Positions 23,860 through 36,955 of a DNA stretch of 64,000 bases are shown piece by piece; the first letter of the stretch is position 1; each line of letters opens with the position of its first letter. The notes beneath the pieces are model-generated. The model was not told the DNA's origin. It saw only the letters and a list, made by a program, of their open reading frames with translations, and searched no databases. Origin of the DNA: Kondoa malvinella (Eukaryota > Basidiomycota > Agaricostilbomycetes > Agaricostilbales > Kondoaceae); contig BCIM01000001.1 of NCBI GenBank assembly GCA_039545315.1, forward strand, positions 3,691,783-3,755,782, given 5' to 3'. The position numbers were made by a program, and so were the translations under genes.

Positions 23860-24067
23860 AGATACTGTATGAAATCGCAATCACCAGGCCATTCGTTTAT
23901 TTCTCTCTCTCTCCCGAAGACGTCACCCAAGGTCCTTAATAGCGTCTAACAATAATGCATGTTGTATGGACTCTTTTCTGTGTAGGGTATAATCATCGTA
24001 AGAGTCTTTAGCTTGTGTATATATACAATTAGAAGGGTAGTAGCAGCGCGGGAATTGCATGTGTTTT

Positions 24068-24975
24068 TCACTGGACTACTTGGTACACTTCTTCTTTTGA
24101 GTTTGTAAACTCCCATGGTTGCAGTCGTCGTAAATTGGATGCCCAAAACTTCATTACTGGTAGCCATTCTTCTTGATTTGCCGCTGGTAAACTGTAAGCA
24201 TAGGTCTATGAAGAACTGATGACTTACGCATCCCTCCTGACCCAGCCCACTTTAGCTCCGTGACCTCCTTGAAAGCCTTATCAAACCAACCCTTCTTGAC
24301 CTGTTGCCCTCCTTTCCTACTGCAAAGCAAGAGTGGTGTTTCACTCATTTTGCCCGTTGGTAGACTCAACAACGGTCCAGTGACGACTACCGCACTGCCT
24401 AATTTGCTCTTGTATCGATAAGCAGCTTCGGCTACCAGTGAACCACCTTGTCCAAACCCGAAGAGATGTATCGCAGTGCTAGGCCATGAGCAAACGTTTA
24501 TGAGGTGGTCGAGGAGGTCTGATACTACTTTAAGTGCTTTTGATGGGTCTGGATCCGATACAACTGTAAGGGCCAATCAGCTTGACTTGTACGAAGGAGA
24601 AAAGGGACGCACTCTCGCCCAGAGAATCGAAACTATCCCAATACTGGAACGCGTCTTCTTCCAATAAGGGGATCCTCTTCAGCCCACGGACAGAGAGCAC
24701 AGCCGTCTGAGGTAGATTCAACGATTGCCCGAGCTTGAAGAATGGTTTGTCCGTATCACCTAGCTGATACATGCATGAGCCTCGTCAAATTGAGAGGGCA
24801 AAAGGAAAAGAGCAACCCCATGAAAGAAGATGAGCAAGTTAGAATCGCTTCCATCTTTTGATGGCGCGTAAGAGTAATGCAAGGACGGAGAGACAGCGGA
24901 TGCTTTAGGTGTAGGCTTTGGTGTGACTTCGCTGGTAGTGGATGCAGATTTCACAAAAAGTGGTTTCTCGCTCAT
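24068..24975 (-). CDS. FSH/phospholipase-carboxylesterase-like hydrolase, no Ser
   Basis: Alpha/beta-hydrolase of the serine hydrolase FSH / abhydrolase-2 group. The start at 24975 gives MSEKPLFVKSASTTSEVTPK. Strand beta-3 is NLLIFFHG, spliced to GDTDKPFFKLGQSLNLPQTA. Further on are LLEEDAFQYWDSFDSLGE and SWPSTAIHLFGFGQGGSLVA. The nucleophile elbow reads GFGQGG where active members have GFSQGG, so the catalytic Ser is Gly. The C-terminal exon (GGM joined to PAANQEEWLPVMKFWASNLR via an intron at about 24177-24228) ends SKEEVYQVVQ. It may therefore be a non-catalytic or altered-function member. It is divergent from RPN1 with 166 bp between starts. Confidence 0.75.
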
Positions 24976-25141
24976 GTTTCCAGACGATAGAAACGAGCAG
25001 GAAGGCTCTTGAATAGTCTTAGAGCAGCTAAAGAGGCCAGCTGGCAGTGAAAGTGGCAAGTTTCGACAGTTGCGCGTCGTCATGCAATATCCTTTCAGCA
25101 GCTCAACACGCAACAGCCTCTCGCACCACTTAAAGACAAAG

Positions 25142-28100
25142 ATGGAGAACGGCAAAAGAGAAGGCGTAGAAGAGACAATTTCCGTGACTTCGAAAGACCC
25201 TGAGCACCCAAAAGATGAGACAGACAAGCCCAAACAGCAAGGCGACGAGCAACCCTCAGCGGCCAATGGCAAAGGCGATGGCAAATTGGCAAAGACTGAA
25301 GCGCAATTAAGTGAAGAGGACACGCAACTGCAGCAAGAACTAGAAATGCTCGTAGAAAGGTTGAGCGAATCTGACAAGTCTCTGCATCGACCTGCTTTAG
25401 AGTCGTTGCGTTCCCTCATACGCACTTCTACTTCTTCCATGACTTCTGTGCCGAAACCTTTGAAATTCCTAAGACCGCATTACCCTGCTTTGCAAGAGTT
25501 GTACGAACAATGGCCGCAAGATGCTACGACCGACCTATTCGCTGATGTCCTTTCCGTGCTCGCCATGACTTATTCGGACTCTGGCAAGCGAGAAACACTC
25601 AAGTACAGGCTAAGGGGTGGTGTGAGATCAGAAGATCCAGGTGATTGGGGCCATGAATACGTTAGGCATTTGGCAGCAGAGATTGGCGAAGAGTTCAACG
25701 CTCGCTCAGAAGAACCAGAAAGTGAAGCTACTTCTGTTCAACCTTTACGAGATCTAGCTATGAAGCTTGTTCCTTTCTTCCTCTCCCACAACGCAGAAGC
25801 AGATGCTGTCGACCTCTTACTTGAACTAGAAGACATTCAAGCCATCATTCCCTTTGTACAAGATTCGACTTATACTCGTGTTTGCTCCTACATTGTTGGC
25901 TGCGTCAATCTCCTGGTAGCGCCAGACGATAAGGATTTCCTTGAAACTGCTCGGTCCATCTACCGCAAACAAGGGAGGTATACAGAAGCCATCACCCTCT
26001 CCATGCGTCTTGGCAACATGGACCTCATTGTGGAAGACTTTCAAGCTCCATCAAACCTGTGCGTCTGCATCTCCTGTGCTTGACTGAAATCTGACGCTAC
26101 ACATTAGGGCAATGCAAAAACAACTCGCCTACCTTCTCGCCCGCCAACAAGTCACTCTACCCACCGAAATCCTTAGCAAGCTCGAAGAAGAGCAGCCTCT
26201 TCTCCTCGCCATCCTCAACAACACCCAGCTTTCAGAACATTACAAATCATTCGCTACCACTCTATCTTTACTCGAACCTAAATCGCTCGAAGACATCTAC
26301 AAATCCCATTTGGACGATAACCCTTCTTCCGGGTCAAGAGGAACAGGCAGCGTCGATTCGGCCAGACAAAATTTAGCTGGAACTTTTGTGAATGCGTTTG
26401 TTAATGCTGCTTGTGGAAATGAGAAATTGCTTGTGGGTGCTGAAGAGGGTCAGAGTTGGATTTACAAGACGAAAGAATCTGGTGCGTCTCGAGTGTTGTT
26501 TGCATCGTTTCGATGTTCACGACGCTTTGGTCTGCACAGGAATGCTCTCTGCGGCAGCTTCACTAGGTCTATCGCTCCTATGGGATCCAGAGAATGGTCT
26601 TTCGCAAATCGACAAGTACTCTTATGCAACCGAAGAATACATCAAAGCTGGTGCTCTTTTAGCAGATGGCATTATTCATTCTGGAATCAAGACCGAGATG
26701 GATGCTGCATTGGCGCTGTTGAGTGATCATGTGGACAGCAAGAGCGTGCCTTTAAGGTTTTGCTCGATCATTGGGTTCGTTGGAATTCTTCCAGCTCATT
26801 CAATCGAGTACTTATTCATTTTTCGAGAATAGTTTGGGCATTGCATACGCCGGAACAGCAAGAGAAGACATTTCCGAACTCATTTCACCTTCAGTGAGCG
26901 ACTCAAGCGTATCAATGGAGATTGCCTCTCTTGCTGCTTTGGCGCTTGGTTTCGTTTTCGTTGGTAGTGGGAATGGCGAAATTGCTGGATCAATCCTGGA
27001 GGCTCTGATGGAGAGGGATGAGAAGGATTTGAATGAGAAATGGAGCAGGTTCATGGCGCTCGCTTTGGGCCTGCTTTATCTAGGTCCGTAGAAGTTGTCA
27101 TTATCAGCTTGTTACTGATGTGCTACGATCTTCGGATAGGTCGTCAAGACGAATCAGACGCAACAATCGAGACACTCAAAGCCATTGAACATCCGCTCAG
27201 CAAACAAGCGATAGTCATCGTCGAAGCATGTTCGTTCGCCGGCACAGGCAACGTTCTCAAAGTCCAAGCTATGCTTCACTATTGCAACGATCATCTCAAC
27301 CTTCCAGACGATGGCAAGAAAGAGGCGACCCAGACTGAGACGCCTGCCAACCTGGCTGCTGGCCTCTCTGGTGCAGCAGCTGGTGCTACATCCAACAGTG
27401 CGCCAGATGCAGCAGCAACAACGGAAGGCGATGCGGAAACACCAAAGAAGGAAGAGGAGAATGACACTTTCCAGACTTTTGCTGTCCTCGGTATTGCTAT
27501 CGTGGCAATGGGCGAAGACATTGGCGCGGAAATGTCGCTCAGGCATTTCAACCATCTCGTACGTCGGGTTGCGCGTAGTCATGACTTGACTATGAACTTA
27601 CCGCTGTACAGATGCACTACGGAGAACCAGTCGTCCGCCGCTCTGTACCTCTTGCGCTTGGTCTCCTTTCTCCTTCAAATCCACAACTCACCGTACTCGA
27701 CACCCTCTCACGGTATTCGCACGACAATGATCTCGATGTTGCGATGAATGCCATCTTTGCAATGGGTCTCGTCGGTGCAGGAACCAACAATGCCAAGCTC
27801 GCACAGATGCTCCGACAACTCGCAGGCTACTATCACAAAGAACCGGATTGTCTTTTCGTCGTGCGGATTGCGCAAGGCCTTGTCCACATGGGCAAAGGTA
27901 CAATCGGCTTGAATCCTTTCCATACTGATCGGTTCTTGATGAGTCCGGTTGCCGTGGCTGGTCTGCTTAGTACTTTGGTCGCTTTCACTGATTGCAGAGG
28001 ATGTACGTGACTCGTCCATTGGCCACTGATTTGGCTTGATATTGATGTTTTCGCACAGTGATTCTCGAGAAGTCGCACTGGATGCTTTACTTCCTCGTGA

Positions 28101-28557
28101 TGGCAATGTACCCGGTTTGTCAAGTTGCTGCCAGCCAGTGTTCATACTGATGAAGGTGTCCTTGGTCAAACAGCGTTTCCTCATCACCTTTGACGAAGAA
28201 GGCGAACAGATCCCGATTTCAGTCCGCGTCGGTCAAGCAGTCGATGTCATCGGTCAAGCGGGCAAACCTCGAACTATCTCTGGCTTTCAGACGCATCAGA
28301 CGCCTGTGCGGATGGGTCAGACTGAGCGTGCAGAACTTGCGACGGAAGAATACTGGGTGAGTCTAATCTATTGTCTCTGGGATCGCGCTTATACTGCGCT
28401 ATAGGCATACTCGCATGTGCTCGAAGGCTTTGTGGTGGCTAAGAAGAATGCGCAATTCGGTAAGTGGTAGCCTTTCATTGTAATAACATGTCGTTGACAC
28501 GGTCGTTCATCAACAGATAAGGATGAAGCTGCGGCATCTGCTAAGATGGAGATGTAA
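25142..28557 (+). CDS. RPN1: 26S proteasome regulatory subunit RPN1 (PSMD2)
   Basis: Largest base subunit of the 19S regulatory particle; it docks ubiquitin receptors and Ubp6. The start at 25142 gives [15 protein letters not shown]. An upstream in-frame ATG at 25081 is possible but adds an atypical N-terminus. The conserved N-terminal part is [40 protein letters not shown] and [20 protein letters not shown]. Proteasome/cyclosome (PC) repeats run through the middle, for example [29 protein letters not shown] and [20 protein letters not shown]. The C-terminal part has [20 protein letters not shown] and ELATEEYW. The last exon ends [13 protein letters not shown]. About 980 aa in roughly nine exons with short introns. 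Confidence 0.95.
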
Positions 28558-28853
28558 TAGATGCGGACGAGATTGATGTGTACATGCAATCAAAGATACG
28601 AAAGCACTTCATTGGCATACTTGATTTGTGACTGCTGTTCAACCTCTTCAACAGTTTCTCTTCGGAAAGCATGCGCGCTGCTATGTCAGTACTTCCTGAG
28701 AGCTTAGTATGCAGGTAACGGGAAGTGCAGCTTATTCCAGACACGATCAACAGAATTCGATGACCGAAAAACAGACCAAGCAGAAGGACGATAAGAGGCG
28801 ACGAAGAAAAATGACAGACAAGCATACACCGAACAAACTCGCAATGCATCAAC

Positions 28854-29350
28854 CTAATGACCCTTTGTCGCTTGCTGTGCTCCTTCTTTAGCTCCCTCCT
28901 TTGCTGCCTTGCCCATAGACTTGTCGTGAGCTTCACGCTCTATTGACCAGGATAAGAAAAGACCACATGCAATCAAGGCTCAACCCTCGCTGACCTTTCT
29001 CTATTATCCTGTTGCGGATGAAAGCTAACGAGATTTTATGAGCATCTGTCAGACAGCGTTCAAGCGATCCCGACGCACCTTCTTGCTCTTTTGAAGTCGC
29101 ATTGAGCGGCACAGCTAAGGGATCGCCTGATCCTCCTCGGGTAGACAGATATGTGACCAATCCTAAGGCGCCGAAGACACCAGCAACAATTTGTTCTGGC
29201 AAGCTAGAAAGACGCAAGTCTGAGCAGTGAGAGGTCGAAGGCCACTAGGGACTTACAGTTTCCTACAGACAAGCAGCTCTGCGTGAGCATGACGGGCATT
29301 CTAGGATTTGAACAGATTGTTGCTGACCGCCCGGCAAGTGTGTAGCTCAT
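28854..29350 (-). CDS. ATP19: Mitochondrial ATP synthase subunit k (ATP19-like)
   Basis: Small inner-membrane subunit associated with F1Fo-ATP synthase dimers. Exons 29328-29350 (23 nt), 29257-29262 (6 nt) and from 29203 join to MSYTLAGRKLLPEQIVAGVF, followed by GALGLVTYLSTRGG. The Y-x-x-x-G-[RK] start, one membrane helix and TRGG-type end fit subunit k. The spacing between GR and the helix matches yeast Atp19 only if the 6-nt exon (adding Lys-Leu) is included. The last exon, reached by an intron of about 150 nt, encodes REAHDKSMGKAAKEGAKEGA and ends QQATKGH. About 79 aa. The identity rests on motif spacing and is therefore moderate. Confidence 0.6.
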
Positions 29351-29672
29351 AACTGTAGGAACCAGCATCAATATGTATAAGCCGGTTACAGCTATGCATA
29401 TCGACATCTCCTACCTGATATTTTGAGTTGGTCGAGTTGAACAAGAAAAACTCGAGGTGGGCAGCAGCGATGCAGGCAAGGGCGAAGGACGTGAAGCAAA
29501 GGAGGAAAATGTCTTTTACAATGTTGAATTGCGCTTCATGCTTAATGCGAGGGTATTTTTTGCTCTAGTCGACTCAATGCCCTAAATCTCTTTTCCCTTT
29601 CATGACCCCAAGCGTCGTTATGATTGCTCTGATAAGAGAGCTTTTTGAAGACCGAAGACCAAAGCGAGATGC
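29351..29672. other. Intergenic region ATP19 / SAH1
   Basis: About 320 bp. It holds the upstream region of ATP19 and the 3' end of SAH1. No ORF, repeat or RNA is supported. Confidence 0.4.
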
Positions 29673-31855
<2,183 letters not shown>

Positions 31856-31994
31856 ATTTCGTAGTTTATGCTCAAAAACGTTTGCATTTTCAAACTTCTC
31901 TTGTTGAGAGGTCCAAGTCGGTCGGGCATCACCGGCAGCGCTTGAAACCTTCTTGCAGGGCCAAGTGTACGATACAAGCGCTGTTAAACAAGTC
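31856..31994. promoter_or_regulatory. 139-bp shared promoter of SAH1 and COQ4
   Basis: The whole space between two divergent start codons. No clear TATA box; an A/T-rich patch (about 31864-31890) contains AAAAACGTTTGCATTTTCAA. A bidirectional promoter is inferred from geometry. Confidence 0.5.
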
Positions 31995-32981
31995 ATGAAC
32001 ACTGCAATATCCTGTGCTAGGCGATCTAGCGTCTCGATCCCCAAACAAGCTTTTCCTCTCATTTCTGTTCGCCATCGTGTGTCCCCTCTTTAGCTGTACT
32101 TGCCTATTCATCTTGTCTCACTCCACTATTGCTATCAGGATCGAAAGTAGCCTATCCTGGTCATGTACCGCTTTCTGGCTTTGAACAAGGCTTCCTAGCC
32201 GTTGGTTCAGCAATAGCTTCTCTCGTTAACCCTTATCGTCATGGTCTGTCTTCTACCTTTTGTGTCTCTCTACCGCTCTTATTCTCTTCCTAGACATGGT
32301 CGCTACTCTCGGTGAAACGACAGCAGGTCCATGGCTGCATCAACTACGCGTGCAAATGCTAGCTGTTCCCGATGGTCGAATACTATTACAAGAAAGACCT
32401 AGGATAATGACAAAGACGATAGATTTGCCTTACTTGCGATCGTTACCTGAAGGCACTTTTGGTAGAGCTTATGCGGATTGGTTGGCTTGGTGTAAAGTGA
32501 CGCCCGATACCAGAGATCCGGTGAGCCTTCTTCTTCTCGTCTCAGAGCGTTCTTTTCTCGTGAAGCGAGAAAGCTGAATGTACTTCCACAGGTCCGATTC
32601 ATAGACGACCCAGAACTTGCCTACGTCATGCAGCGCTACAGAGAATGCCACGACTTTTACCATGTCATCACCGGACCTTTCTCAGTCTCTGTCGCTGCTG
32701 AACTGGTAGTGAAATGGTTTGAGCTCGCCAATTTCGGTCTACCTGTCGCTGCTCTGTCGGGCGTATTTGGACCGCTCAGGTTATCAGGTCAGGGGAGAAG
32801 GAGGTTGATCAAGACGTATGTGCCTTGGGCAGTGCGATGCGGTGCCAATGCCAGTCCGTTGATCAACGTGTATTGGGAGAAGATGTGGGAGAAGGATATT
32901 GAAGAAATGAGAAAAGAGCTGAACATTGAGCCGCCACCCATCAGTTGGGCAGAGTATAGGAAGACAGGGGCGTGGAAGTAG
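31995..32981 (+). CDS. COQ4: Ubiquinone biosynthesis protein COQ4
   Basis: Mitochondrial matrix protein that organises the CoQ synthome and acts in ring decarboxylation/hydroxylation. The first exon gives an Arg/Ser-rich presequence ([20 protein letters not shown]). Exon 2 has [20 protein letters not shown] and exon 3 has [20 protein letters not shown]. The last exon has the zinc-binding signature HDFYH followed by a Glu in [19 protein letters not shown]. The C-terminus has [20 protein letters not shown] and ends RKTGAWK. The joins at about 32082-32150 and 32233-32293 are phase-consistent. Normal length (about 260 aa). Confidence 0.93.
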
Positions 32982-33306
32982 ACAGCAACATTGTAATAGC
33001 ATTCTTTTGTTGCATAGTCATACCCGGCATGGTGTCTCAATTCACCGCTTCAAAGTTCCATTCAGCCGTCGAATGCTTCTTGTCACAGCTTGTCGTTCGT
33101 CTCTGGTTTGGTACGATGAACCGGACTGATACTATAAGGCGTGTGCATAGCGTTGTCATCTCTCGTCCCGAAAGACTTGCACAAGTCTGCGTAGAATTTG
33201 CCTGTTCATCTGTCAGGTTTTCGAGGTTGCTTCGGCACAACAAAGCTTACCTATTAGCGCGAGGAGAGTGTATCGCAAGAAGGCTAACACAAGAAGCAAG
33301 TCAAGG
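32982..33306. other. Convergent intergenic region COQ4 / SEC39
   Basis: About 325 bp between two stop codons, presumably 3' UTRs. No gene seen. Confidence 0.4.
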
Positions 33307-36148
33307 CTATTGCTCTTCCGCTCCGATCAACCAGTTGACACCTCGACCTGAAAAGAACCACTCAGCACCACCACCATCACAAGACAGATGAAGACATACC
33401 GAAGCCAACACTAAGCTTATCCCTCACACCGCCTTCTCTTCCATGAAGTAACGAATCGAGCGCAGCAGCAGGCATTGGACTATGCGGTCTCCCATCTGGC
33501 GTTCTGAGGTATGATCGAGCGGCATTGCCCAGGGACATCGCATCATTGGTGAGACGCTGTGCCAGAGCAGAAGTAGGCGTATTTGGACGATCGGGCGAAT
33601 TAGCTGGTACGGCCAGTTGTGATTCTCTGGTCTTGCTAGGTGACCTTTGTCTATCCGAAGCAGCTGCATCTTCAATCATCCGCCAGGATACCAGTAGATC
33701 AGAGACTTGTTCTGTCGGACAGAGTAGTAGCGCATGTCCCATCAATCGCAGCTTCTTCTCTGAGTCCTGATAGCTGGAAGATTGACCAACCCTTGTACAA
33801 GCAAGCCAAGTCATATTGGCCACCTCTTGCGCATCAGTTCCCTTTGGTGACTTTCGCACATCTTCCGCCTTGCCAACCATCTCTTCACACATCTCTGCCG
33901 CTCGCTCATATTCACCCGCTTTCGCACACGCAGAAACGATCAATGCTAAAGTCCTGATTTCCGCCAGCTTGTCACCACGGAACCCAAGTTTATCAACGAG
34001 CTCCAGGATGACTTGTGGATGTCTTCTTGCATCGGCATTACTGTCTATTAGACGAGCGATGAGAGATAGCCGATCTTGTGACATGCGGATCTCTATGGGT
34101 GCTATTGGTACGCCAGGGCGTGAAAATAGGTTGAAAGAGGTCAGACGACTGGTAGCTTCTATGAATTCTCGTTCTTGCTTGACTTTCAGCGTTGGCGGCG
34201 CGGCAGAAAGACTGTGAGCATTCCGCCGTCAGCACTACATAACATTAATGCGATGCTTCGAGGCGCTTACCAGTCATAAGCCAACTTCATATTTCCCGTG
34301 TGCAAATTGCCCGAATCGGCATTGTCATAGAACTCCCGTGACGCAGTCAACACCAGTTCTTCCTGCACACCAGTTTCCACCGGTCTAGCACCATTACTAG
34401 GACTGAACAAACTCTTTGCCAACGCAAAGTCTGACCAAATGCATCAGCTCAACCGCAAAGAAGATCAGAGTTCACGCACGACCAGCACTCAACAATCCGT
34501 TAAAGAAGACTTGCAAAACCTCTTTCTCTTCCAACATTCCTAGCGCACCTTTCAATTCCCCATTATCAGCACACAACCTGACCAAATCCTCCATCAACGC
34601 ATTCCATTCATCTTCAGATTCGAAATCCGTCGTTGTAGCTTGTCTGCATATGCGTGTGGCTAATTTCTTTTGACCTGAAGCAGTGGAACCAGTTTGTAAA
34701 AACCAGATTAAAGGTTGTGGAACGTTCCAACGAGCAAAAGTTTCGCCGGCCTCGAGGTGGATGTCGAGTTGATCTAGAGCGGCGGAAGTTTCAGTTGGGT
34801 TGAAAGACGATACTATGCTGCAGATATCGTTTGGCTTGACTGGATTTGCTGGTACGACAGCAGTGAGGGATTGATGAATTGGCGAAGAAGAGGTTTCTAA
34901 CGCGGGTAGACATTCAAACATGTTGCTCATATCGGTCCAAGCATCGAGTGCAGAACTGCCATAGAAACAAGCCAGCGCAATTCTTGCCAGTTCCAAATCA
35001 GATTTGATGATTCGCTGAGCAGTTGGTAAAGTAGGTTTCGAAGCTTCAAAGATGGCAGCGAGCAGATCACATCGAGTATCGGCGCAACCAAAGATGAATT
35101 CACGCAAAAGTCGAGCAGGTAGATCTGGTTCTTGAATGCCTTGACGTTCGTACTTGCTTTCCAAGACATAAGTATAGGGCAAAAGGAGTCGTTTAATGTC
35201 GGTCGCTATAGTCGAAGGTGTTGACTCTGCCAAATAAGCAGAGATGATTTCTAGAGGTTGAGCAGCCCTCCACCGTGCTAAAGACCAAAGAGAGTAATCT
35301 TCCAGCGCAACAGCAGAAGTTGGCGCAATCGAAGATCGCTCATAGACCAGTTTCGAAAGCAGTCCTAGCTCTTCCCCTACTTCGTCTAGACCCGTAACTC
35401 CTTTTGCCGCTGCATGTTGAACGAGAATGAAAGCGCCATCCAATAAACCGGTCGATGAATCGATGCGCTCGACTTTACGAAGATACCATTGGGCGAGTTC
35501 TTCAGTCGATACTTCTGCTTCTCTATCTGCTGTTGCGTTGCTCTCTTCTGAGCGCCATGGTTGGTAGGCCAAGTATTGACCGGAAGTAGGTAGGAGATCC
35601 AGAATGTCGGCAGGATTGAGGTGTTCAGGCAATGCATCTGCAATAACCAGTCGTTGCCTAGGCGTGAACAGGTGTCTTTTGAGTAGAGCACGCAGTGTTC
35701 CAACATGTCCAGCAGAGGATAGAAGCAATGCAAGTGGATAGAGAGGTTGCACTAGGAAATCAGACAGTTTCGGTAGTTCAGACGGAGCTTGAGCTATAGG
35801 TTCAAGATCTTGCTCCAAAGCCCAAGGATCATCTTCCTCTTCCTGTTGTAATGCATCACTGTTGCCTTGAAGTTCCGCATAAGTCGCTAACCGATCTTGA
35901 CACGCCAATAATGCAAGTGTGACATCTTGGTACTCTTCAGGCAAGTCACAGCTGAGACCGAGTTGTACTAGCTTTTTGGCTATCTCTACTTCATCATGAC
36001 GTGATAAAGCGTCCAAACAAGCTCTGGCAACCCAGGCAACGTCGAATGTCTTTATGGGCTGCAGGAGCGAGTCTATTTCTGCTGAGGATTGCTTGCAGGA
36101 TAGCCAGCGTTGTTTCAGGTCGTACTCGCTTTCGGGTATGTCTGTCAT
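33307..36148 (-). CDS. SEC39: SEC39-domain protein, DSL1 tethering complex subunit
   Basis: Homologue of yeast Sec39 / animal NBAS, a subunit of the ER-resident Dsl1 complex that tethers Golgi-derived COPI vesicles. The start at 36148 gives MTDIPESEYDLKQRWLSCKQ. The protein is all-helical: FLVQPLYPLALLLSSAGHVG, EELAQWYLRKVERIDSSTGL. The most conserved C-terminal block is LVLTASREFYDNADSGNLHT, GNMKLAYDWL and EREFIEATSRLTSFNLF, then IEIRMSQDRLSLIARLIDSN. Introns lie at about 34429-34476 and 34211-34270. I extend it beyond the TGA at 33377. A GTATGT donor after SVGF splices to an exon encoding GVNWLIGAEEQ, which ends at 33307. About 900 aa. Confidence 0.85.
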
Positions 36149-36226
36149 GCTTGGGTATATGATGTCTCAGGTCATGGATGGTCGAGATCAAGCACATGGT
36201 AGCCTTTTGTCCCGCACGGTGTCCCT

Positions 36227-36278
36227 CACGGCGGGCAAAGCGAAGTCACTTTTCAAAAAGTGACTTCAGGTCACCTGA
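36227..36278 (+). repeat. Left terminal inverted repeat
   Basis: Begins CACGGCGGGCAAAGCGAAGT. It contains a near-perfect hairpin: GAAGTCACTTTT, one C, then AAAAAGTGACTTC (about 36242-36267). It pairs with 38902-38954. Confidence 0.7.
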
Positions 36279-36537
36279 CTTGGACCTTACGTAATCACTT
36301 TTTGTTTACAAAACGCGCGCCAAATGACCAAGGTTGATCTCGACCAGCGGGATTGCCAGCCCCTCTTTGGACTGTTTCTGATTGAACCCCGGCTCAGTCA
36401 CCCAAGTTTGATCGCTAGCAAAATGTCCAATCTGAGTAAGTCGCTAAATACAGGCTGCTCCATTTCACTGAGACCAACAGTTCAAGATTCCCATCACACA
36501 TATCCCCCTGGAGCTCAGAGTTAGCCAGAAACTCCCG

Positions 36538-36714
36538 ATGAACCGTGTCGCTCGCTGGATGGAGGAACAAGAACAACGCCATCAAGTCCAGATGGCCGAG
36601 ATGCGCAAAGAATTGGATGCCCTACGCACTGGCGTTCCTAGACACTCTCAAGTAGCGCCTCTAAAAGAAGATCAGAGAGCTCCATGGATGATCGTATTGT
36701 ACCAATGCAAATAG
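36538..36714 (+). CDS. Small coiled-coil protein inside the element
   Basis: Intronless 58-aa reading frame starting MNRVARWMEEQEQRHQVQMA and continuing EMRKELDALRTGV. The charged heptad-like pattern suggests a short coiled coil. It ends WMIVLYQCK. It may be the last exon of a longer gene, because the frame is open upstream (PITHIPLELRVSQKLP). I could not find a phase-consistent splice to the upstream ATG at 36324 or 36424. No known family. Confidence 0.4.
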   Translation: MNRVARWMEEQEQRHQVQMAEMRKELDALRTGVPRHSQVAPLKEDQRAPWMIVLYQCK

Positions 36715-36955
36715 ACGACATAGCGATAGAACCGGTCACGCAGTGAAGCTGCGACTGGTTTGAGGTAGGATCAGCTGGTCCATATTAGAGGCGGCTGGGC
36801 TGGTAAAGGTACTATATAATTAGCAACAGTCAGGGCAAGAGCAACAAACAGGTTGTAGATGCACGCCATAGTCCGTATGCCATATGTAGGCCGTGTAGCT
36901 GATTGACTGCCGTTGCGTCTTTTGTCCGAGGTTGCTTCCAAACAACGTCACAAAG

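Noticed and set aside
29300..29320. GTTCAAATCC on the minus strand, resembling a tRNA T-loop
   Set aside because: No acceptor stem, D-arm or anticodon arm can be folded around it, and it lies in the first ATP19 intron.
36219..36234. Target-site duplication at the ends of the inverted-repeat element
   Set aside because: Left flank (GTGTCCCT) and right flank (CTATTAGC) share no convincing direct repeat of 2-9 bp.
36324..36540. ATG at 36324 as start of a longer gene joined to the 58-aa coiled-coil frame
   Set aside because: A good GTAAGT donor exists at 36434, but none of the nearby acceptors restores the frame of the downstream coiled coil.
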